A stretch of 64,000 nucleotides of DNA, from positions 100,015,322 to 100,079,321 of the forward strand of contig OZ023274.1 in the NCBI GenBank assembly GCA_964007475.1, given 5' to 3'. The translations under genes were made by a program, and so were the position numbers. Origin of the DNA: Hybos culiciformis. Its lineage: Eukaryota > Arthropoda > Insecta > Diptera > Hybotidae. Every line of letters starts with the position of its first letter. Within the stretch, counting starts at the first letter, position 1. The notes under the pieces are model-generated. The model searched no databases and was not told the DNA's origin. It saw only the letters and a program-made list of their open reading frames with translations. Positions 21,564 through 34,148 of the stretch are shown here, in pieces.

Positions 21564-24500
21564 TTTAGGAACTGTTCCAGACAAAAGTAAATATCATTAA
21601 CTTTCATTGATTACAATTTCAATCTCGTAAGTACTTTTACTAGCTTATGGTTATTTTGAAATTTGTGTGCATACAATATATGTTTGTAAAATTAAATAGA
21701 ATACTTTGAAGAGCATATTTTAAGAGGTATTTGTTTTGTAATTTTAAAGTTCCAAGATTAATACCTTAAAGTTCCAAGAAATCAATTATTTATTGTATAA
21801 TATCAATTACTTTCAAGTTATTTGTCTGAAAATTATTTTGAGTTCAATGAATCATTCAACTGTTCGAGTCAAATTCAATTTCGTTTTATTCTCAAATTTT
21901 CTCTTTAACTATTTTTCTTTTCGTTTTCTTTTTTTTTTTTTTTTTTTCAAATCTAAATCTTTTTCTTCTTATTGGCAATATAAAAATTATCATGGCCATT
22001 TATATCAAATTGACAAATATTTCATTAAATTATAATGATTATCAAATATGTATATAAAATAGTATACCAATTTGAAAAGGATACAAAATACAAAACAAAA
22101 AAAAAATATAAATGTTAACATTTTATTGACCAAAATTGATGTCCTAAATCAAATCAAATCCAATATATTTAATTTTATAATGTTAATCTTTCAAAATGGA
22201 AAGTGATTTGAGACTTTCAGAATTTTTATTGGTGTGTCGTCATTGCAACAAACGTAACTGTCTATGTATATATTGAAAACGACATAATATCCAACCAAAT
22301 GGAAAAATTTACACAAAATTATTTTGATTATGTTACACAAAATTAAAAATATTGGCTTGCAACCGAAATGGTCAATCTACAAAAAAATCAAAAAGATAAA
22401 AAAATTTCGATTAAATATAAATTCAAAAGTTTTTAGTTTCAATTATATTCTCAAATTAAAAAATTTTATAAAGTCTCAACAGTATCAAAATGAGAGCAAA
22501 AACTATATTTTCTTTGCAATTTGAATTAGCTATTAGCCCTTTTCTGTTAATGACATAGACATAATATAGTTTTTGTCTTTATTCAATAGAATTCTGGTAT
22601 TATATTTAATTAGTAAAGTGTATAATCACTAAAAATACAATAAAATTAAAAACGACACCTCATTGAAAATTTTCTATTTTTCATTATTGTGAGAAAAATA
22701 TATAATATACATATTCATATATTATCTAGTACATAGTATATACTTTTCTATATACATATATTAAAAAAATTTAGGATTGTGAAAACAGGAAAAAGGCTAA
22801 TTCAATTAATGTTGTAAATCATCGCACGTCTTCGGGACGTGTTTAAAATAACAACTTACCACGAAATACGAACATTATTAGGCTTATCAACATTCTTGGA
22901 ATACATAATTGAATGCTGCATATATACATAGTCTTAACATATATAAAATTCAAAAGTTTTTTTTTTTTTTTGTGTTTTAGGTATACGAGAAAATTTTTGT
23001 GTATAAAAAAAATTTTAGAATCTTTTATTTTCTGCATATATATAACACAAAGGACGAAAAAATATTTTTGAATGTGTTTTAGAAAATTATGAATGACAAT
23101 AAAATAAATTAAGAATAATAAAATAGGAATGAAATTTTTTTTTTGTTTGGGTCTAATAAATTTCAAATTCATTCATAATAAATACAATGTTTTTACACCA
23201 CAATTTATAGAATATTTGATTGGCAAATCTTTGATTTTATTTCGAATTTAATATGGTCCAACAAAATATTCATTGAAATAACAACATAAAGTTATAGTTT
23301 TCCATCTCTCTTTAGCAAAAATTCATTCTGAATATAATTCTTCAAACTGAAAGATACTTTGAAAATATCCTTTAAAGCCAGCATATGTGTAAAATTAAAT
23401 ATATAATTGTAAATTGCAATTTCCTGGCAAAAAGTTTCTTGTTATCAAGTTTTAAATTTATCTATTTGATCATTCTGTCTTGATTGAATTTCCATTCAAG
23501 AGTGTTAATTTTTTTTTCATTTCCCATTACATTAAAAAAAAAACCAGGTAATAATAAATTCATCCAGCTGTAACCGGACTTAAAGAAAAAACTCGTATTA
23601 TATATATATTTATTTATTTATTTTATTTTAGTCATATATTTACATAGTATACAGAGTTTACTTTTATGAGATATGAAAAACTATCTTTTCTTACAGAACT
23701 AACATTATATTTTGTTTTTGAATATAATAATTTCAATATTATGATATGTATTAATAAGAAAAATAAGAAAAACCTCATTTGATAAAAAAAAAACTCGTAT
23801 TGGGCCTAAGAAAATTAAATTCTTTTTGGATTAATAAAGATACTTATTGTGTGCCGTTGAATTAACACTAGTAGGAAAAAAATGCAAAACATAAATAGAA
23901 AATCATAATATTAAAAAAAAAAGATGAAAATAAAAAAATCTATTTTTAGAAATTTGTTTAAAAAAAAAAACCTAAAGAAAGAAAAAATTAACTTTATTTG
24001 GAGGATAACTTTATCTGACAATTTGTAATTTAAAGAATTTATAAAAAGACAAACAGTATTCTTCTCTCAAAATGTTAATTGTTCTCTTAACTTAAATTTC
24101 TATATCATGTTCTATATTTATTATAAGATATAGAAGTTTGGCTGAACCTTTTTACTAAGTTTCATTGACACCTAAAAATTAATGAAACTTATAAGCATTA
24201 TGATACCGCCTCAATTGTGACCAACTTTGTTGAGTGGCTGCAGTAAGGACATGAATAAAAAATTACTAAGTACTTGAATTTCGCGAAACAAAATTTCTAA
24301 ATCAAAATTCTTACAAATTTCATGCGTGCAAATGAATTATTTAATTTATTTAATTTAATTTTTAAACTATATGATTGTTCGAATCGTTGAAAGCAAGATT
24401 TCAGACGATGATATGTGTGCAATTCTTTTGCAAAATATTTTCATTTTAAATATAAAGAAATCCCAAAATTTGTTTGATTTATAATTTTTTTTGTCTATAT

Positions 24501-27202
24501 AAATACATATGTATATACCGTACTTAATATTCTGAACACAATTTAAAAATATTTCTCTTTTTTTTTTCAAGTGACAAAAATTATTACGTAGTTACGATTT
24601 TCTCCTTGTGTGTCCTATACATACCTTCGAAAAATATTTTTCCCTTTAAAAGTTGGAATATATATGATTTTTTTTTTTTTTAACTTATATATCAAAAAAT
24701 AAAAAAAAATAAATTCTTTCCGCATATATCCCATAATTGTGCTTAAATTATGGGTTAGAAAAGAAAGAAAAAATTTCGTTTGAAAAATAAAGAAAACAAG
24801 AATTTTAAATAAGATTGAGTACCCTTATACCAGATTTGTATATATGCTATATTTTTCTTATGGTTAGAAAAACAAGAAATTTGAAATTTTTTTTTTGTTA
24901 ATTCCTTATCTTGACAATTCCAGATTTAGCATATAAATCCACCCGCAAAACAAATAGTAACTATAGATACTTTAAATTTAAAAAAAAAAAAAAAACTTTT
25001 ATAGAATTTAAAAATTGAAGAACAAATTTTAAAATGTTCTTCAATAGAGCTCTAAAATTTTAAAAACTAATTCACTAAAAGCATAATACCGATTATAGTT
25101 TCTTGCTATTTTTGGATGATCCCACTTGATTCAAATATTTTATTAATATTCTAATCATAGAATAAACTATTCTATATGTTTTGCAATAACTTGACAACAG
25201 AAAAGAGTGTAAATGACAAAACTGATAATTATATAGTTCTAATCACCGGTGACATTTCTGCTTTTCTATACACATAAATAATAAAAATTTTGTAAATCTA
25301 GATAGTAGTTGATATTAATGATTAATATTTCATTTTGAGTGACATTATTCCCGCCCAACTGTACTAGGCATATAAACTTTACTTATATATTCATGAATCG
25401 TGTGTGTAAAAACAAAAATAATTTTTATTTTTAATAAAAAAAGGAAAAAATTAAATTACAAAAATTGTTTAAATTAACAGTTCTTCTTCTTTTTCTCTTT
25501 AAAAAAAAAAACGTGTTACAACTTTTTTTTTATACGATTAGGTATAGGTATTTATTTTATAAACTTATTTTTCGAAAAATGTTTTCTTGCTGACGTCATT
25601 AAATGAAAAAAAAGAAAAATCTAACAATAGAAAAACTTTTCTTTACCTTGTTGAAAAAATATATATAAAAAAAAATACATAAAATTATGATAAAAATCAA
25701 GTGGTCCTTAAGGGCAAATAAATTAATTAGAATGGATGACTTAAAATTCTGGAAAAGGCGAAAAACAAATTTAGAAAAAAAAATATTAATTTGTACATTT
25801 TTTTATTTAAAAAAACAACAAACTTAATTACTCTCTCATTAAAAGAGATTTTTGAATTAAAAGAAATTTCCTATTCCTTATATTACTATTTAATTTAGAG
25901 AAAATTAAATTAATGAAAATACATAGAAAATTAGCGAAAAAAATTTTTTTTTCATTGATTATCGATCGATTCACCTATTCAACTTGAATTCATATTTTCA
26001 TACAATCCCAAACATTATGCTCAACTTTCGAGTCGAAAACTTTCAAAAAAAAATATTGCAAACCGCACGTCGTCGCATCGCAACATATCTTCAATTAGAA
26101 ACTATTATGAAAATATTCGCAAAAATTATAATAATTATTGAAGAAATCTTTTTAGATACAAATTTTATGAAATCTTTTGCTTAATAAATTACAAATATTC
26201 AAATTTTTGTTTCCATCTAAAAATCTTATGTTCGGTCCTCAAAATCATTTATTTTTCCCTCTTATTTTTTTTTTTGTTGAGATTTTGATATATTAAGTTT
26301 TTCATATTAAATGAACATAAAATATAAATTACTTAAATTTCATTTTGTTATTTTATATAGAAAAATATATGTACCTAGACCTACACATATTAAATTTACA
26401 TATTTATGTGAGGTTCTTTAATTTTAACAACTTTTACTTTCATATTTTAAGTAAAATATATTTCATTGGCTTTGTTTTTGTTCTTTTTAGTTCTTTTAGA
26501 TAATATGTACGAAATTTAACAAAAATATATTGCATATGTAAATTTTTTGAAAAAAAAAAAAAAATTTCAAAAATTTATTTCATAAATTTTTCATAATTAT
26601 AATAGTAACATATAAAATGGAAAAGACATTAATTTAAAAAAGTTGGCAAATTTATAAATAAAAATTTTCATTCAGAAAACGATAGAAAAATAATATATTT
26701 ACTTTTTTTTCCAAACAAAGTAAAAACTTATTTAACATATTAAAACTCTTATATATTGAAGTTATGTATGCCTAACTTTATTATATAACATTTTCAAATG
26801 TGTATAAAAATTAATTAAAAATATAAAATTTTAAGTATATTTGACACATTAAACAATATAATGTAGATATGGTAGAGGTAGAGTATAAAATTATCTGCTC
26901 TAAATTATAAATAACATTTTGGTGTATACTTGATGATGTTGAAGGAGCAACAAGTACTATACAGAATGAAAAAAAAAAAAATTTTAACTTATTGAATGTA
27001 TATATGGGTATCGTACATAAAACTATACATATACCTAAATAATATACTATGATACCACCTAAAGCTTTACAAAACATTATAATATAGTACGTAACAAAAC
27101 AAAAATAAATATTTACACTTTGTGTGATAAAATATTACACACAATTTTTTTTTTTTATTCCATTCTAAAATTTAAAGAGGAGAACAATCTTTTTTTTTGT
27201 AA

Positions 27203-28120
27203 GGGAGAGGGCTGGGTTGTAGGTCGGGTTTTGTTATTGGCCCATAAGTCGTAAATTAGCAACATAAAGTATGTAGCGTTATACCTTATTGGAAAGGTAA
27301 TTTCCTAACGCAACTTTTCTCCGAAGCAAGTATAGTGATTCAAAAAACTCAAAAAATGTTGTGACCATTTTTGTCCGTAAGTGAAAAATTAAAAAAAAAA
27401 AAAGTGGCTGGGTTGTGGGTCACCTAGAAAAACCTCATTAAAATGAAAAAATATGAAGTAAAACCTCGATGAATATCGAAGATATTAATTTTTATTAATT
27501 TTAGAAGCCTTCAATGGCAAAAATAATTTCAAAAAGTGACAATCATCATCATCAATTGAAAAAAGTTGATTTTTTGTCTTTTTTTGTAAAGACATGACTC
27601 ACAATAGAAAAACATGCATTAAAACACTGGTTAAATAAGATAAAATACTTTACACTGACAAAACTAACGATATTTGACACCTACATACGCTGTATATGCC
27701 ACACACTGGAAAAAAAATGGTGACTCACAACCCAGCCAATCGCTGACCCACAACCTAACCATGACGTCATTTTTACAGACTACGAAAAAAAAAATTTTCC
27801 ACTCGTATATCATCACAATGCTATACCAATTCGAAAAATATAAGATTTAAACTAAATGCATTCAATTCAGCATTAACGATTCATTTAACCAACAAAATCG
27901 AACTTTGGAAAAATCTTAAAATCAATATTTTTAACGTTTTTCACACATGGTGTATGCATCTTGTATAAGCAATACGTTCATTCACTTCTGTGTTTGCTTA
28001 AAAACTACCTTGGGTCAAAACAAAAATTCAACAGTAGTTAGATCCGCCATTTTTACTTTGCATGACAGAAAAAATTAGCTGACCAACAACACAGCCCGAC
28101 CCACAACCCAGCCCTCTCCC
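27203..28120. mobile_element. Non-autonomous DNA transposon relic, about 920 bp
   Basis: Left terminus GGGAGAGGGCTGGGTTGT followed by AGGTCGGGTTTTGTTATTGG; right terminus the complement, ending ACAACCCAGCCCTCTCCC, together an imperfect inverted repeat of about 38 bp. The motif GGCTGGGTTGTGGGTCA or its complement recurs inside near 27405, 27725 and 27745, as subterminal repeats often do. No transposase frame remains. Flanking bases show no clear target duplication, so I cannot assign a superfamily. Confidence 0.7.
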
Positions 28121-29967
28121 CTATATATACATACATTTTTTTTTTTTATTGCAACGAAGTGTATAATATTATTTTGTCATAAAATAAAAATAATGTTACA
28201 AAATACTGAAAATAAATCAAAAAATAAAATAAATTCTAACTATCGGTAGGTGTATATTATACATATACACTACTTTTGTTGAGTTTTATGCGATAATGGA
28301 AAAATAAATTTAAATTTGATTTTCTATTTAGAATTTCAGTATTAATAGAAAATTTTTTTTTAATAGTTTTCCTGTATTGTAACTTATTTTATATTTCCAA
28401 TTTGAATTGAATAAGGAAATAATATAAAGAAACGTAATAAACGTACTTACTTGTCTGAACGATTGCCTTTAAACAGATTTTTATTTCAATTTTGTATAAA
28501 TTTTAACATTAAATTTATTCTTGTTATTTTTCAAGATTTTTACATAGTCAATGTATACCTACTTTAAAAAAGAAAACAATAGTTAAATAAAAAATCATTC
28601 TATTCATCTTATAACTTTAAAGTTTAATTAAATGAATAAAAGGTATGGTTAAATTTCAACACTTGCCTTGTTTAACAAAACACATTGGCCTAATCACTAG
28701 GAAAAAATATGTATGTTGGTAAAATATTTCAAACAGAATATTGAAAATTAAATTTTCCAAATAATATTTTTTCTTTGTATTTCCCATGTTGATTAATAAC
28801 ATTCTTTTTAGAGCATTTAAGTTTTTAAATAAATGTTAACTAAAATTATTAGAATTTGATTTATGAAAAAGATAAAATCTTATAATTTCCTTTAAAGCGA
28901 AAGGAAATTGAAAATCTGTGAATATACCTATCTCTAAGGATTTCATTGAAAATAATAATATTCTATATTTGAATTTGACATTTTTGAATTTTAAACTTTA
29001 CATAATTCGACTTGCACTAAAAAAAAACTTTTTAGAAATGGTAGATTATTATTGGCAGTATATATGCAAAAAAAATAAAAACTCATTCAAAGAGTTCGTA
29101 ATTTTTAAATTTATTCATAAATTAAATTATAAAATCTATTTGAAATAAATAACTATTTTACGTGACTAAAAAGAATTTTAATATTTTTTTTTATAAATAT
29201 TTGGTACTTATTATATTAAAGTATAAGTTTTTTTTCTCAATTTACCCGCATAAAATACCTAACCTTTGAATAAAAAAGTTTTATTCCAGGTAAAAAGTTA
29301 AAAATTGAGAAACCGCATTTAACTAAATTGTAAGCATAATTTATTCCCAATTAGTGGTTTTTATTTTCTTCTTCATAAAATACCTATTATTTTCGTTATA
29401 TTAAAGAAATTATGCAACGAGAAAAGTATTTTCTAAAAATGTGGGTGAATTTTTCTTTTTTCTTTTTTTTAATACAGCCAAAAAACTCTATAAAGAGAAA
29501 ATTATTTTCATATAATATTGTGGAAAATTATTATTGCTATGGTAAAAAAAAAGGTCGTTCTATGTGTATTAAAAAAAAAAATTCTAAACTTTATGCTTTT
29601 TAATTTTTAATTTCGTTACCTTCGATAAAACATATTTATTTATTTTTTCAGCTTTTTCACCTGCGACTTTAAGAAATGCTTAAAAATTTTTGTGGAAAAT
29701 TTTTATTTTTTTTGTGCGGTATTGGAAATTCAATTTTTAATGGTAAAATTTTAGCAGAATCTTAACTTCTTCAAATACGATTCTTATAACGATTTTGAAT
29801 GTTTGTATATATAACTGGTTTGTTGAGATAATGGGAACACGGCAAGATTTAGGTTGGAAAATTCGAAATAATAAAATTTGATTTTTTTTTAATTAATATG
29901 AGTAAAATTTTAATTTGAAAAGGTTGCTGAAATATTGATTGATAACCGAAACGATTATATAATATTT

Positions 29968-30370
29968 AAGGTCAATTCACACATATTAGTCATGTCAAGT
30001 CACCGTCACGTCACCGGCACGTCATTTCAGTCAAAAAAAATATCGTTCCTTGTAATTTAAATGAACTGTCTACACCCATCCGGCGCCGTCACTTCACCGA
30101 ACCATCAGTCGTCCCACCATCAACGAGCCGTCAAAATTAAATTACTTTCCGACGTTATTTTTTTTTTTGACTGACGGCATTTTTGAAATTGAAAGCAAAA
30201 CAAACAAAACAAAGTTTTTATTTTTTATTTTGTATCTGAAAAAACCTAGACGGAACTGTGACTTGACTGAAGACACAGACTGTAGACACAGATCAAGATA
30301 TTGACGGATACTTGACGGTGACGGAACGGAGACGGTACTTTGACGTGACTGATATGTGTGAATCAACCTT
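29968..30370. mobile_element. MITE, 403 bp, with 10-bp target duplication
   Basis: Flanks TATAATATTT (29958-29967) and TATAATGTTT (30371-30380) match at 9 of 10. Termini are inverted: AAGGTCAATTCACACATATT on the left and the complement of AAGGTTGATTCACACATATC on the right, followed by AGTCA-GTCAAG/AAGT pairs. Subterminal DNA is full of short CGTCA/TGACG motifs in both orientations. A duplication of 9-11 bp suggests a Mutator-type transposase in trans. The minus-strand open frame inside it has no protein-like features beyond chance. Confidence 0.72.
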
Positions 30371-31468
30371 TATAATGTTTTATTCAGTGAAATACTTAAA
30401 TTTTAAAATTTCAATGCTTCAATATTTTCTATATACATAAATTATATTTCTTAAAGGAGTATTATTATACGCATATGTATATAAAAAGTTATATATAAAA
30501 AATTGTTCAACCGCATAATAAATATTTCGTAAAATTTTATATTTACTTTTTTGCTGTCGAGTACATTTTGATAAGTAAAATTTTAATTAATTGGTTAGTC
30601 AATAAATATTTCTTAAAAAAATGTTAACTTATTTCATTTAAGTTAAAAAAAAAAAAAAACTTTATATTATTATTTATTTTTGTAAATATATTGATTTTAT
30701 AAACAATATATTATCGTTGTATCTTGTTTTCTAGCATTTAACTAGTAGATAAACTTTTTGAGTTTAAAAATATCGCACTAAGTTTCAAACAAAAAAAAAA
30801 AAAAAAAAAAATTTTTTTTTTTTAGTTTTCTAAACAACTATAAACCAAAAAACTTTGCACCAAAAGTAATTTATTTATGAAGAATATTAAGTACTGCACG
30901 TTTGATACTTCAAACTGAGTTTATTACAATTAAATAGAAAGTTGAAGTAAACTTCATATTTTGGAATTTTTCGAAATTTACTTCATACTTTTATAACAGA
31001 GAGGTGTTTATCCTTTGATTTCTTTAAGAATTCGTGTTTGAAAAAAAATTAGGCATGTCAAACATTTATTAAACATGTTAAACTGCACATTGTGAAAATT
31101 GTTACATATCGGCAATATTTATCACGTTAACACATTGTGAAAACAAAAGCTGGAAAATGTGAATAGGGGATGATAAACCTAAAACATCAACTTATAGTAA
31201 CTGTTGTAACGATAGAATCACAATTTCCCAGAATAAGAATATAGGAAATATCATTTTAAATTAAATATATATATGTTCAAACAACAAATTTCAGTTGCTT
31301 TTTTAAGAAATTTGCATTACATTTCATGTACTTTTTTTTATTCCACCACCGGCCCTTAATTTCTCTGGCCCCTCAATCTCAATTCACGAAAGAAGTTTTA
31401 CTTCCATAGAGTGTACTTGAGAACTAAATTTTTTTTTTAATAATCCATAGTTTGTTGATGTTGTAGAA

Positions 31469-31547
31469 CAGACCTCTCCAACAGGTGGCTCTTGAGCCCA
31501 CATGTGTCTGCTTTAGATTTCTTTTCGTGGCTCCCAACATAAATGTG
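31469..31547 (+). mobile_element. hAT-type terminal fragment
   Basis: The stretch beginning CAGACCTCTCCAACAGGTGG and containing GGCTCTTGAGCCCACATGTG has the CAG...GGCTCT-GAGCC-ACATG layout typical of the ends of certain hAT transposons known from many animals. Only one end is visible, and the MITE at 31576 begins about 30 bases later. Assignment rests on remembered similarity. Confidence 0.4.
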
Positions 31548-31575
31548 GATTAACAAGGGTCGTAATAAAGGGGAG

Positions 31576-31828
31576 CAGACAGTTGCCCAAATGACATTTG
31601 ACAATCTGACATTTGCCAATCCGATATTTGAGTCCCCCGTTCCTTTTCAAACCTTTTCCAAATTGAAACAAATTTATGTCCAACTTTATAGGTACATTTA
31701 AAAAAAAAAAAAGTTTTTTTTTATCTGAGTATAAGTTTTGTTAAATTAAAAAACTGGTCAAATGTCACATTGGCAAATGTCCGTGACAAATGTCAGATTG
31801 TCAAATGTCATTTGGGCAACTGTCCGGG
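31576..31828. mobile_element. MITE with 55-bp terminal inverted repeats
   Basis: Left arm GACAGTTGCCCAAATGACAT then TTGACAATCTGACATTTGCC; right arm its complement, ending ATGTCATTTGGGCAACTGTC followed by CGGG. The ACATTTG heptamer is repeated several times in both arms as direct and inverted copies. The interior is mostly A/T. Exact outermost bases are uncertain on the left. Confidence 0.7.
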
Positions 31829-33351
31829 AAACTTAATAAATTAGACAAATTTTTATTGAAAACATATTACAAATGGAAAATAAATATTGAAATTATTGAA
31901 AACTATTTTAATAAATCCTTTTCAAACATTATTTTAGGTTAAAGAATTTATTATTTATTCAATGTTTTTACAAATAACTTAGATGAGATCCATTTATCCA
32001 CTTAGCTTACTATACAGGTTTTCCTTTATTTCCCACAACTTTAAACGTTAACTTTTGTCTTATATACATAATCTTTTTTTGGTTTTTTTTTTTCCTAGAA
32101 AAAGTTTCTTACTTATGATAATCCAAAAAGTTAAAAAAAAAAAAAAATAAGAAAAAAAATATTTTTTTTTTAGTTGTTTTCAATTCATAAAACACTGGTT
32201 GTTTAGTGTTTAGCTATTTTTATATAGGTGTTCACTTTTAGAGAGAATATCATATTGAAAAAAATAACAGAACCCATAAAAACAAAGTTTTTAATATAAA
32301 TCCTTTATATATAGGATTTCAGTACTGTTTTTACTCTCTCGTTCCCTTTTTCTTTCTAAAACTAAAATTTCTCGAGTTGAGATCTAATCGAGCTATAATA
32401 CATTGTCACATCACTTTGAGTCGATGTGTAAAATAACATTTCGATTGGATGATCGGAAATGGGTCATTTTACTGTTCTTAAATTCAGATGCAACCAATCA
32501 ATCAACGCGACCAAGTTAATATAAAATAATAAAGGATTTAAACATTCCATACTTCTCTATAATATATTTAATTTATATAGGTACCATAATTTTCCATAAA
32601 AATTAATCTAGAAAAGTAAAATAAAATTAGTTGACAAAAATTTTAATTGTTTATTGGTAAAATTTTAAGTTATTTTCTTTTGTAAATAATTTTATAAGTG
32701 AATTTTTATACCTGTTTAGCATAAAATAATAATAATATTTAAAAATATTATAATATGCCCTAATAATTATTATTGAAAACAAAACGAGATAAAATTATTT
32801 GACGTATAAAAACAAAAATATATGACAAAAACAAAAATAATTTTTAGAACTGAATAAGACAGGTCACAACATATATATATAATTTCCTAAATCTATATAT
32901 AGATATTTTTGCACGGATAATTTCGTACAAATAAATTGGATTTTTTATTTATAAAATTATTGTTTTTAAAATGCATTTCAGATTGGATTAATCATGGAGT
33001 AATAGATTTTTTAGACAGTCGGCCAAATAGCTCGATTTTGATATATTACAGTCAATATCTTATCTCGTTTTTTTTTATTTCTCATCACGTTGCTGGAAAC
33101 GTTAGAAAAATAATATTGACAACATTACCTATATATAAAAAAGAAAATTAAATAAACAACAAATAATGTTAAGTATTTAAAGTATTTATGCGACCCGGGG
33201 GTTTTGTGATGATAAATTTAAGATACATTTTTTGTACTAAAATAAAAAACTTTTGGCGGCATAAAATAATGTAAAAGAAACAAAAAAAAGAATATTCATA
33301 AATTTATATATAAGAAGACGAGTCCTTTGTTTGACATTAATGTACATGAGT

Positions 33352-33551
33352 NNNNNNNNNNNNNNNNNNNNNNNNNNNNNNNNNNNNNNNNNNNNNNNNN
33401 NNNNNNNNNNNNNNNNNNNNNNNNNNNNNNNNNNNNNNNNNNNNNNNNNNNNNNNNNNNNNNNNNNNNNNNNNNNNNNNNNNNNNNNNNNNNNNNNNNNN
33501 NNNNNNNNNNNNNNNNNNNNNNNNNNNNNNNNNNNNNNNNNNNNNNNNNNN
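33352..33551. other. Assembly gap, 200 N
   Basis: Exactly 200 unknown bases; frames crossing it are artefacts. Confidence 0.99.
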
Positions 33552-34070
33552 GCAACAAATTTAACACAAAGCAAGACAACATATAAAACCACATCATGTA
33601 TTGACAATATAAATTAACAAAGAGAAAAAAAAAATCGTTATATTCTGTTCCGAAAGTACGCAATATTTTTAGGTGTAAGATAAAAGAAATTTAAACTCTT
33701 TTTTTTTTTATAAGAAAATAAAATTTGATTTCAATTAATCTAATACTAATCTAAAAATAATAATAAAAGAAAAATTGCACGGATCAATATAAATATATTT
33801 TTGTAATTAATTTTTTAAAACTTTTTTATAATAATTCAGTATCTCAGATACCGAATTCAGTATTCCAGATATTACATTTAAAAAATTTGTTTTTTCTGCA
33901 TCTTGGATACGCGTATCTCAGATACAGTATCTTCGTCTCAAAAAGCTTCTAACAGAAAACTCACAATCATGGGAAATAAAAAATAAATTAAATACAAAAA
34001 TTTTATCGTTTTTGATAGTAGATACATTTGTACATGAAGTGTAGATATATACGGGCAGTTTGGTAGTAAC

Positions 34071-34148
34071 AAATCATATCCAAATATTTCAAGTATAAGT
34101 ATAGATAAGCGTACTTATACTGTTTGTTATGTATATTTGGAAATGATT
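34071..34148. repeat. 78-bp interrupted hairpin
   Basis: Inner arms AGTATAAGTA and TACTTATACT (perfect, 10 bp) sit inside outer arms AATCATATCCAAATAT and ATATTTGGAAATGATT. It may be a small MITE relic or a hairpin-forming transcript. Confidence 0.6.

Noticed and set aside
24730..24754. 9-bp hairpin CCCATAATT/AATTATGGG
   Set aside because: AT-rich perfect hairpins of this size are common in such sequence; no terminator or RNA function is implied.
25243..25252. Palindrome TCACCGGTGA
   Set aside because: A lone 10-bp palindrome with no context.
25591..25598. Perfect CRE TGACGTCA (also at 27762-27769)
   Set aside because: Single 8-base matches far from any supported promoter, one inside a transposon relic; expected by chance occasionally.
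30142..30366. 74-residue - strand frame in the 403-bp MITE
   Set aside because: Lies fully inside a non-coding palindromic element and reads CGTCA repeats.
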